Origin: Plecoglossus altivelis
Taxonomy: Eukaryota; Chordata; Actinopteri; Osmeriformes; Plecoglossidae
Assembly (NCBI GenBank): GCA_036571765.1
Contig: BROE01000005.1
Span: forward strand, 6,617,614-6,681,613
DNA: 64,000 nucleotides
Reading direction: 5' to 3'
Positions 51,101 to 61,187 of the stretch are shown in pieces. Numbering within the stretch: position 1 is the first letter of the stretch; every line of letters starts with the position of its first letter. Both the position numbers and the translations under genes were made by a program. The notes under the pieces were generated by a model, which saw nothing but the letters and a program-made list of their open reading frames with translations, searched no databases and was not told the origin of the DNA.

Positions 51101-54100
51101 GGTCTCTGGATGAAAGGCAGCTTGTGCTGTGTGTGCGTGTGTGCGTGTGTGTGTGCGTGTGTGTGCGTGCCTAGAGGAGACGCCAGGCAGCTGGAAGCCT
51201 GCTGGAACATCTGACAAAGCCTCTGGGCTCAGGTGGCACCTTAGGACAGAACACTGACCAGCCAAAAGATTAAGCACTCAGATCTAGCCCACACACACAC
51301 ACACACAATCACATTTAGTCCAAAACCCATTGAGATGCGTGGAGCTTTGCCACGGAGGGAGCTTGGAGACCAGAGGATCTCTTCAGTCAGTCACGTCACC
51401 ACCTGAGCCCTGGTTGGTTTACAGCTCCAGCACCACTGCTGCTCTACTCCTTTGAGGGAGCTGAGAAGGGGGGGACACACATTTCTGTACAAGGCAAAAA
51501 AAATCTCAATCTTACAAAGTATTTGCGTCTGGTTTCTAATCTAATTATGGGATTTTACTTACAATAGAGCACAATCACCTGACAAGTCAAATTTAAATGA
51601 GATGTAGGTACCTGTTTTTTTGCTGATGCAAATTGAATATCTTATGTAGAGGACACTTGTTTTGAATCTCAGATAAAGCAAGCTTTTTAGTCATATCATG
51701 TTCTTTTCAGGTACTATATGTCTAAAATGGATCATCTTTCAAGAAAAATACTTGATTTAAGAGAAGAAATCAGCCTTATTGATCTTGAAAGGCCTAAATA
51801 TCACATATTATTTCAGAAATTCTATAACAAGGACATTTTCACTTACTACAAACAAAAAACTAATGTAATAGATCTTCAGTCATGCAAGTGTCATAATTTC
51901 CAGTGAAGTTTTCATTCTCGCAAAACTAATCCTTAACTTGCTGTTTGATCGTCCTAATTTCCCACTGGACAAGGTCCATTGCTGAACCTTGGATGGTCAC
52001 AACAGAAGGTCTCAAAATAATCCCCACCAGCCTTGTTTTTAACAACATTAGAGAAGGTGTGCTTTAGTGTGGGGACATGGGGTACGGTCATGGATTACGC
52101 CGCAGAGTAAAAGGATTCAATAGTTCCCACACCCTGCTACCAGTGATTAACAGAGACAGGCTTTCAGCCTTACAAGACACAGAAAAACCAGTAAACCGGC
52201 AGTAGGAAGTAAGATGACTGTAAAGATCGCTGATGGTGAGATTAGATGGTGGCAGCCTCCTTCAGACTGACCTTGTTGGGCTTCTGTGTCAGAAAGACAA
52301 GTGTGAGATTATTCAGGTTTCTTAGCGTTATAATCCTCTTTGGCTTCTGTGGCATCCTTCCCCTTGAACAACCCAAGTGTAACCAGTGGGTGGAGGAAGA
52401 AGGCTTGAGAAGCTTATTATGAACATGGACACCATGAACGTTATAACAACAACTGGAGATTTGACCTTCCAGCTTCACATCTCGATCTGCTTTGCTTGGT
52501 GGGTGGGGGGTGGGGGTGGAGAGAGATAGACAGCGTTCTCAGCTCTCCTATTTGATCTGTTGATCTATTTAACATTCTAGGCTCCTCTAGAGCCATTCAA
52601 TTTTAGGACAGATGACTGGAAATTGGATGAGAATCCAAATAAGGAGACAGCTGTAGAGATGAATAACTGAATCTAGATAATCAAGAATGGACTACAAAGA
52701 GCATGGCTTCTTGTGATTGATCTCAAACTCTGACGCCAACAGAACATTGTACTGAACAGAACCCATAGCAGTCAAAGACAAGAAGGACCAGTTGTGTTTT
52801 GGGGTCCTGTGTGTGTGTGTGTGTGTTTGTATATAAAATACATGTATACACAGAGATATGGAACTTGTAGACTGAAAAACTGTCAAATATCCAAGTGTTT
52901 TAATCAATCAACAGCAGCGTTGCATCGGCAGAAGCTGAGTCAGCAAAGGATTGGCAATGAAACACAACAGCGTCAAGAGGTGCGGTTGTCTTTGGCTCCA
53001 CACCATTTGTAAATAATTATTCAGACAGTATGCATGCTGAGGTGCGCTACATTACCATAAACATATGTTGTTTTTGTTTTTATTCAGCAGGAATGTTGTA
53101 CAAAGTTCTTTGCACACAAGAAGTAGATCAAACAAATGCTATATTTCACTGCGCTATTTAAAAAAATACAGGATGCTGTTTCTTGTAGTTGTTGACAGGA
53201 CCAACCACTGTGCAAGCTACCCTGCTGAATGCAGCAGTCTGCAGTTCCACACATCTAGAGTTATTTCCAAAATAGATCTCACATGCCTCCGTCTCAAGAC
53301 ACACTAATATTGACATTAATATTGACAAAAGAATGATGGGCTTTTTAGATGGTCTGTCAATCAGGGCTGGGGGTCATTGAGCCTCCAGGTAATCAGTTCC
53401 CAATCGCAGGGGGATACCGTCATGTTGGTGATCTCTGAACTCAGACTGACCTGGTAGCAGATGAAAGCTAAATCTGGAGCACAGATCGTGAGAGAAGTCA
53501 ATGCCAAAAGGCAGAATATAGACCAGCCACCATTATCAAGAACACTCAGATCTCTGGAGTGAGGAGTTGGGTTTAGACTGTTCAGTAACTGTACTTATTT
53601 ATAGCAAAAAGTCTTTATTAATTATCACCATGACATGTTGTTGTTCCATTTATGTCAGTTTATGCCTCTATCTCTGTGACAGTTGGCGATGAAGGGGTTA
53701 AGTATTTAATTCACATACAGATCAACAGAGCATTGATTAGTTTGGATGGTGCCACTGTCATAAGGCCACTCGCATATCCCTTGGGGGAGGAAAGTTCAGT
53801 GTGTGTATGTGTGTGTCTCTGTGTGTGTGTGTGTGTTGCGCATAAGATTAGCACTGAGTGGGATTAACGTGAGTCTTTGCGTGCACGCTTGTAAGAGTGT
53901 GTGTATGGCAACTCCTCCCCCCCCTCTCTCTCTATCTATCTATCTCTCTTTCGCTCTCATCAGAATACAGTATACAATTTTACACAACTGTTCCTTGTTG
54001 TACATCATCAGTCGCAGGTCCCTGGACAGGAGCATGGACAGGTGCCTGGACAGGTGCATCGACAGGCATGGACAGTGACAGGTGCGTGGACAGTGCATGG

Positions 54101-57100
54101 ACTCTCATCTCGCCACCACGCTCCGTTTCCATGGTACTCCTGTTGATGGAGGATAGCTGATGTTTCTTCGGCCAGGTTCACTAAGCTGTCTCTCTACACT
54201 CTAATCTTATTATCAGTCCAAGCTGGCTTTAAGAGGGAGGGACCTGGGGACGCACAGAATCCCAGTCGCGGGTGGGGGGGCCCACCATTTAATCTGCCCA
54301 CTGTGCTTTCATTTTTGACACAATTGCCTCAGCACATGTCTGTTTGTGAAGTAGATGGGAGGGTGTCTACGCTTCTTTACTTTTTGGTATCTACAATTCT
54401 TTACAATTGTTTACGTCTACGATTCTTACGTCTAATTGTATTTGAAGTGAGTCTATCATTTTAGTGTCTGCAATTCTTTATGATTGGGACAGTTGCCTCA
54501 GGACCTGTCTGTTTGTGAAGCAGATAGGAGGGTGTCTACACTTCTCTACTTGATATTACAAAATATTTTACACTGTAGAGTAAAAGGTTTAAAAGTGTTC
54601 TCTCTATGAAATCCCCAATAGCTTTTTTAACTGGCTCAATCAACTTCAATATCAGCCGTCAAATCAAACTCTATATTGTGAATACACCACTCACGTTGGA
54701 CATTGTTGCACCACCTAATGTAATTAAAGTTGTCTATTTAACTGTGGCTTGAGGCCAATTGGACTTCAAAGAAAAGCCTGTTCTTGAAAGTGGGATAGAT
54801 TCTAGTGCACAAGATTCCTATCTCTTTCTGAGATCCCTCAGAGCATGGTAGAGTTGGTTTTTTTACTGTTATTTAGGCCACAAAGACAAAAGGAATATGA
54901 TTGAAAAAACAAGTGACGCTAATACTCACAGAAAAACAACAACTTTGTATTAGGAGATATACAAATGTGACTCCTGAGAATGGTTTTAGAAAACACGATA
55001 TCTGGCCATGCAGACTTATTGGGATTTGGAAGGACAGTGATGGGACAAGGAGAGGCCATGGGGAATGGACTGTGGATGGGTTGCTCAGGTGTGAAAATAA
55101 AACAGAAATGAGAAATTTTAATAACCTTTTCCCATCAAAGTTGAATTCCCCAAGCGGAAGAGTGTTTGAACACTATCAGGGACACACAGAGTGATGGAAC
55201 ATACCAGGTGGATATTACTTGCTCGAATGCAGAATTTTCAAGGCTCAATTCGAACTCTATTTCCTTTCATTACTAACATCCTGTCTTTGACTTTTGGTCA
55301 TTCAAAGACTTTCGAAAAAACTGCCTTAACATTGCTGCTCGCATTCATTCTTAAAATCCACCAATAAAAGCAAACATAGCAGAAAGACTCAATAGAGAAC
55401 CAAAGGCAGTTATTAATTTAGTCTCTCGCGTGTACTATGTACTTTCCCTTTTCCTGTTGTTCGGATTATACACGAACTTCTGACCTTAAAAAATCGCTGA
55501 TGTGAAAAAATTATGTTCCTTGACTCCCCCCCAATGAAACACAAACATCCTTAAAATGATATGTCCTTGTCTGTGGCCTGCCTAGGAAGCTAATTCAGTC
55601 ATCACACAAGGGATAGGAATACAACTGTGCACATGACTGCACAGATGGGTACATTTAAAGTCGTGCACTGATCTCTTCCTCTACATACTGTAACTCATCT
55701 TCTACGTACTCATAGTCACATCATGATTCATTTTCAGCTTTTTCACAACAACAAACTGAACAAGGGTTTCCTGGCACTGTGGAGGACCATATTGGCACTG
55801 GCTATGAATATTCCTTAGCTGAAATATTACTGATAGAAATTCAGATGTATGGGTTCATCTCTGCTAGGTCCTGAACCTGCCTGCTTGAAAATACCACTGA
55901 GTCTGACACAGAGCCTGGACGTTCAATGTCAGGCTTCACTGACCAGAGGCATTCCTGGCCAGTAAATCAATTTCCAAAAAACACTTGATGCTTTATTTTA
56001 CACATCACAGATTTTCTCTGTACAGATCTGAACCCACTCAACCCCAAAATTAGCTTTTGGCAACCCAACTTCCACAATGCCAAAGTCTAATAGGTTTTCG
56101 TGAATGAACCATTGCTGTGGAGAACACAGATTAAAAAATGTGTAAACATGGATGGATGTACATGGAAAGCATTAAGCCTGGACACAAAGTTCTCCATTCA
56201 CAACAAATTAAGTAGCATTTTACTCAAGTTGATGCCCACTACTAAAAAAAACACCTTCTTTTTTTTACCAGTAGCAGCAATATAAAAAAAATGTTTGAGA
56301 ATTAATACGTTTCACCCCTGCCTACATTTCTTGACTGAACCTCAAACTTTACCACCCATGTCTGAGTGCATATTATTACTTCACCTACATTTACTAACTG
56401 AAATGGGAATAATATAAGATGGAGTCTGTGCCATGCCTTTAAAGTAGTTAAGGTTACTGGTCTTATCAGCTTGGAGCAGGTTTCTCCTGGTCTGTCCTGT
56501 GCACTTTACTGAGACTAGATCAATTTCGAGAGCTAGCCAACCTCGGGGTCTGAAATAGAAATGACACTGTTCCTCCCTGACTGAGAGCATCTAATGCAAT
56601 GACCATGTATTAGGCTTATGACCTGCTGGTATATAACCTAGACCCAATTTCACAACATTTCTAGTGTGATTACCTCATTACGTAGGACAAATATTAGTGG
56701 AAAGTGGCAACATTGGCTTAATGGAGAGTGGTGTAGACTACAAAAAGGGTCATATGTAATTTAAGGCTAATAACCACCCATTATAACAATCCATGATAGA
56801 AAGGTTCCAGTCATCCTCCTTGCACACCTATAAATTATGTGTCTCCTTGTATGTGATACAAAATGGATGGAAATACATTTTCGCCAGACAAAACCTACAA
56901 CAAATGAAATAGTGACAACACAAATGCTTTCAAATCAATCTTTCATGAATACAAGATCAAAGCCTGAGTTGCAATTCCCTGATCTTACATGTCCTTATTC
57001 AATGCCATTGATTTTCGTACTGCATGTTTTGTAGATCTCAATCCAACTTGGAAATAAGCCTTCATTCTCAAGCCCTAACTGAAACCATGGCTCACTGATG

Positions 57101-60100
57101 AATAGTTTTGGGTGAAAGGTAGATTGGTCAATTGATTTGAGTTACAATCATTATAGTACCTTCCCTGGTTCAAATCCTCAGTCAATTGGAATGAGTGTTG
57201 GGTTGGAAAGACATGACACATCTGTAGAATAGACTGCAGTGCATTCTCTCCTTCTTGGTTGGTTGACTGTTTCTATATTAAGCGGCATCTGCCACCAGCC
57301 TGGAGCATTAATTCTAAAGGCAATTGCCTTACTACCAAAGGGATAGCACAGCGCACTGTTTGATACTCGAGTAGATGGATGTTGGAAGTGAAATGACTCC
57401 CGCAGGCTCCAGGTACAGTAGGTTTTTCTTTCATGACATTTGGCCTGTTGCTGTATGTGACGGCTCTGAGTAATCTAAGAACAGAAGTTACATATAGTAT
57501 TTTGATAAGGCTCTTTTTAACATGAAATTGGTCGGAAAAGTGAAAGTATCTGAACAATTCAGGAATAAGCTTCAGAGTGGTAAGTGTGCACTTAATCTTT
57601 AAGGTGAATCCCATAGAGACAGAAGGGATGGTTCTTAGCCTCACATAACCAGATCTGAAGCCTTTAACACCAGGTAACACCATCCGGTCTCTGAGAACAA
57701 CACCTTGAACCACCCGACCCAGGAGCATGGAGACAGCAGGGGGATAAAAGCGTGCTCTCACTCCTTCATGAATACTGATCTCATCTCCTCAAAGATAAAA
57801 CCATCCATCTTCCCCTCTTTTCCTGGGGATTCATCTCTTGGCCTTTCACCACATCAGAAATACCATCAAGCCTTGCTCCCCAGGCCCATCATCCACCATT
57901 ACAAAACTAACCAATCTCCAAAAACAGTTAGTTTACAAACCCATCTTGGCCAGTATCACCCACCAAAAAAACCCCATCTCTTAAGAATTACACCTGACCA
58001 TCTCCAATATTGCATCATCTCTAAACACAACAGTCCTGCTTTCCCTCCCACCTGGACCATGAAGTGTTCGAGGAAGGCATGTGTTTAACACCAACGCTCT
58101 TCAAGCCTTGTACCCATTAAAATCAATTGTGGTCTTGGATAAAGGAAGCCTTTAAGAACAGACAATGTAACACGGTACACATATTGTAGTTTTACAAATT
58201 TACTGTGGTGGCACTGTGTGTCAGGACGTGGCCTAAGAGAAGATGTAACAGGGTTTCGTTCCCATCTATATAATGTAACTCAACAACAGTGCTCATACTC
58301 GCCTATGAATAGGCGTAAACATATTGTGATGAATTCGAAAAAAATTGAATGATTTACCATATATCTAAATGTTAAATGAGGTGGTATACAACAGGATTCA
58401 GACGTCATCCGTCATTCATCCAGTTGTTGTCGGTTGGTTGTGTTCCACTGGGGCGTACGCTGCTTGTGTGATCTCTGACACCCACGTTCTGGTGTCTATC
58501 TGGGCAAAGGCCTCATTTAGAGGGGGGGATTGTACCTCATTAGTGTGTGCTATTTCCCATAGTGCACCTGGCCTAAATCACCACAGTACTCACCCACGCA
58601 TGGGTGTAAATGGCAGAAAGCTCTCTGTAAGATTCATGATTTATGAGCTGTACACTCCAGAGCGCTGCTTACTGCTTCGCTCACAGACAGTCTCCTTCGC
58701 ATGTTGCCAAGGGTCAGAAGTACAGTACAGACATTTCTTAAAAGAAAGTTTGAGCAGCAAGAAGGACATCCCACACAATGCGTATGAGAAGTCTGAAAAA
58801 AGAAGAAGTCGCAATTCTAAAACACCACACACGCAGTAAAATAAACGAAAAGGGATTCCAGTAAGGATGAGGCAGGTTGACTTGCTAATTGGCAGAGTGG
58901 GATGATGAGTTCTCTGCAAAGCGCCATGATAGACTCATCTCCCTGGCGACCCGAGCCTGAACAGGTCTGCCCTCTCAGGCATCATTAGTCACATGAGGAT
59001 GAGCCCTGGACAGAGGCAGTGGTGGGGAGGGAAGAATGACAAGCTGCCGCTGCGGCTGCACCTTTACAGCAGCCAGTCAGTCAGTCTACGGTGTTTTGCT
59101 TCACTGCACCGGCTGTCAGACAGTTTTGGTTTATGTCCCTCCTGGAGTAGCAAACTCACGGATGAATTTAAGAATCTCTTGATTACGGATTGACGGACTG
59201 AAAACAAACTTGGTGTCTTGCTGCTCATTAAAATAAGGAAATATGAAATTCTGGCACATTAGTATGACTCTGGCAGATGGTAGCTACAGATCCTCTTCTG
59301 CACGTACACATTGTACTCGCTGTTGTGGAGGTGAAATTGCATACAGTAGTCCACACAGAAAAGACTGTGGAGGATTTTCAAGAATAGAGCCAACTCCATC
59401 TAGCTAAACAAGTCACAGTAACGTGTCAGCCATTGCCTGCAGGCAAGTTGCCTTTTGATTAACGACTGTCGTTTAGTCCAAGGCAAGCTGTAGCCGTTAA
59501 TTAGGTGAAATATTGACTCTGTGGGATTGGTACATTCTAGGTGCTATGTGGGGGGCACATATAATTGTCCATGCTAGGTAGGCATTAGTCTGGCTAATGA
59601 TTTACGCTGAGAGGAATGGGCGACCTTAAGCAGAGACTTCATCCACCTCCGCTGGAATAATACGCTTGTTAGGCTGTGCCTATTTTGACTATTATCAGTC
59701 TAACAGGTGCTTTTTATTCATGTTATCTTGCAAAACCCCTATTTATTATCAAACTAAGGGGAGCTAAATCAGTCACAGAGTGTGGGATAAATTGATCAAA
59801 TGAACACGGCCTAAGACACAGCAGTTTCAATGTCATATCTTCTACGACATCTCTGCGACTGGCCATGCTGACTGCCCAGCTTCCTTTTCTCATCCTGTCA
59901 GCTCTGTCGAACAAAAGGTTCTGGTTACTATGGTCCCCTATGCAGTGGATGGGAGCTATACAATAATTCCACACAGCTGTAGAAACCTGTCATTTCCAGT
60001 GTGAAACAGAGCTAACCCCTGACACACAGTGATCACAGCGAGAGGACATCTAAGCCTGTCCGATAACATATTAATATCTGACGTATTTTTTCAAACCCAT

Positions 60101-61187
60101 AGACTTTCCTCTGGGGACCTTTTTTTTAACTACGGCTATCGTCATGATCCGTACTGTCAACCTTCAGGAAAGTCAATTCCGCAATAAAGATACATCAAAC
60201 ACCTTTCATTTTGACCATGTTAATTCCAGTCAAACCTGGAGTCACCAAATGTTTTAATCTCATCAATGCAAGCCTGCATGCCAGTACCTTGTTAAAAATC
60301 TGCAGCCAGTCAGTGACTATAAAACAGCTTCTGATTGCTGCTGCCTAAAAGTAAACCTATTGGACCATAATTTTCTCAATCAGTCATTTATCGTGAATAT
60401 GGGTTGACTCATATTTGAACTAAACATTAAGAAATGTTGTTGAGTGGCTGATTACAACCAAACACATGCCGAGCAGTTAAGACCAGAGGCGCCACAATGG
60501 TTTCTGAGTCCCCATGATGTCATGTATTTCTACTACTGGCTCCAAAATCTAAATCATACAGGAAAGTACAGGGTTCTGTTTTGGCGGTTGTTATAGATTT
60601 CATAGATGATGCCAACCGAAAATTATAGTTTAGTGTAGATTTCAGTTTGATAGTAACAAAGTGGGCTTACAGCACCAATTTCACCCCAGCATATTTCACA
60701 CTGTTGATAAATAGTGTGTTTTGAGTACATGTGTTGGGCCCATCTGAATGAACAGAAAGGTGCAACTTTTCAAATGAATAGCCTATGATTTAGTCTGATG
60801 TGCACACAAAAACAATACCTTGAAGAAACGGTATCCTATTTTGTAGGGCTTTTCCTTGTCAAACACGCCTCCAAAGAAATAAAATAAGAGTCATACAAAA
60901 CAAAAAGCAGTGCATGTACAGTAAATACACGTGTGACGTCACTTTGCCAACTAACCAAGATTGTACTTATTTAGTCTCATTTATTTATTAGACACACAAA
61001 AACGTCTGTCTTTGCATACGTAAAACTTTTGTATATGATAAGCAGGCAGAGAATTGTACTCACCAAAATAAAGATACAAAAATACTTTAAAAACCAATAT
61101 CATTAAAGTATTTGAAGCTTAAAATATCTTACCTTGGACCACGTATAACAACGTCAACAGGGCACGAGCTCTCCATGATATCTCCAT
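37546..61187 (-). CDS. esam: Endothelial cell-selective adhesion molecule
   Basis: Seven minus-strand exons in transcript order: 61133-61187, 43840-43985, 42676-42877, 42120-42275, 38843-38965, 38614-38743, 37546-38020; 428 aa (human ESAM is 390). Residues 1-19 are a signal peptide (MEISWRARALLTLLYVVQG). The V domain lacks the usual first cysteine (GQMAVLQAWYS), as human ESAM does, and has YFCNV. The C2 domain has VTLSCKS and KYVCRAS. The transmembrane helix is about 230-254, followed by RRRGD and a tail of about 170 residues. The tail contains EDAPAPKR, ISKNGTLSS and the ending SRMGAVPIMVPAQSQAGSLV, almost identical to human ESAM; GSLV is a class I PDZ ligand. ESAM mediates homophilic adhesion at endothelial tight junctions and marks haematopoietic stem cells. 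Exon 2 was fixed by phase: only the acceptor at 43986 joins exon 1 in frame. Fish paralogue letter not determined. Confidence 0.95.
38021..38613. other. esam intron 6, non-coding
   Basis: A 593 bp AT-rich intron between the transmembrane exon and the cytoplasmic-tail exon. Nothing further recognised. Confidence 0.85.
38966..42119. other. esam intron 4, non-coding
   Basis: A 3.15 kb intron splitting the second Ig domain. It contains a GAGC-type tetranucleotide repeat at 41385-41452. No other element recognised. Confidence 0.85.
41385..41452. repeat. (GAGT/GAGC/AAGC)n tetranucleotide repeat
   Basis: Runs from gagtgagtgagt through gagcgagc to aagcaagcatgc, an imperfect tetranucleotide tract in esam intron 4. 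Confidence 0.85.
42276..42675. other. esam intron 3, non-coding
   Basis: A 400 bp intron separating the V-type and C2-type Ig domains; no element seen. Confidence 0.85.
42878..43839. other. esam intron 2, non-coding
   Basis: A 962 bp phase-0 intron inside the V-domain coding region. No element recognised. Confidence 0.85.
45492..45727. repeat. (GA)n-rich tract
   Basis: About 235 bp of GA dinucleotides with gagc, caacag and gtgtgt interruptions, in esam intron 1. Confidence 0.93.
46088..46130 (+). mobile_element. Fish SINE/LINE 3' tail fragment
   Basis: Contains ccctttggataaaagcgg followed by acgctaaatgaataaaatg, which matches the conserved 3' tail shared by many fish tRNA SINEs and their partner LINEs (ctttggataaaagcgtctgc, then taaatgaataaa). 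No tRNA-like head was found upstream, so only the tail end is called. Confidence 0.65.
47411..47445. repeat. (CT)n microsatellite
   Basis: CT dinucleotide run with one gtct interruption. Confidence 0.9.
48048..48130. repeat. (CT)n microsatellite
   Basis: An 83 bp CT run with a single A interruption near 48110, followed within 50 bp by a (CA)n run at about 48178-48199. Confidence 0.96.
48771..48940. repeat. GA-rich minisatellite with alternating 24/26 bp units
   Basis: The marker gagcc (or gagtc) recurs with ends at 48780, 48804, 48830, 48854, 48880 and 48906, spacing 24, 26, 24, 26, 26. Alternate units carry agcggga or agtggga, so there is a 50 bp higher-order unit. Confidence 0.85.
49795..49930. 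repeat. 40 bp minisatellite, three units
   Basis: Units at 49801-49840, 49841-49880 and 49881-49920 share tgctggtgtgtttg, then gtagttgacaggtcag, then tatgtgtgtg. The last two are almost identical. Confidence 0.93.
51128..51170. repeat. (GT)n/GC microsatellite
   Basis: GT run with regular GC interruptions. A (CA)n run follows at about 51290-51307. Confidence 0.88.
54017..54103. repeat. Short minisatellite of tggacaggtgc-type units
   Basis: About seven imperfect 10-14 bp units containing ggacag, with variants ggacaggagca, ggacaggtgc and ggacagtg. Confidence 0.8.
54321..54555. repeat. Diverged direct duplication, 169 bp spacing
   Basis: tgcctcag then tgtctgtttgtgaag then gagggtgtctac occurs at 54325-54381 and again at 54494-54549. 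The DNA between holds repeated ctacaattctttac/ctacgattcttac words, so this is a decayed tandem array. Confidence 0.75.

Larger units (their letters stand above)
43986..61132. other. esam intron 1, about 17 kb, repeat-rich
   Basis: Long first intron between the signal-peptide exon and the V domain. It holds GA, CT, GT and CA microsatellites, three minisatellites, a fish SINE/LINE tail (46088-46130) and a 169 bp-spaced duplication (54321-54555). Several frames of more than 120 codons exist (45057-45644 plus, 57273-57761 minus, 57705-58088 plus) but none shows a recognisable domain. Large first introns often hold enhancers; none can be pointed to here. Confidence 0.8.

Noticed and set aside
51718..51906. 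62-codon Lys/Ile-rich frame in esam intron 1
   Set aside because: AT-rich DNA, short, and without similarity to any family I know.
57167..57177. tRNA B-box-like ggttcaaatcc
   Set aside because: No A box at the right distance, no cloverleaf and no SINE tail follow, so neither a tRNA gene nor a SINE is supported.
57705..58088. 127-codon open frame, plus strand
   Set aside because: It lies in pyrimidine-rich, purine-poor DNA that has few stop codons by composition; no domain seen.
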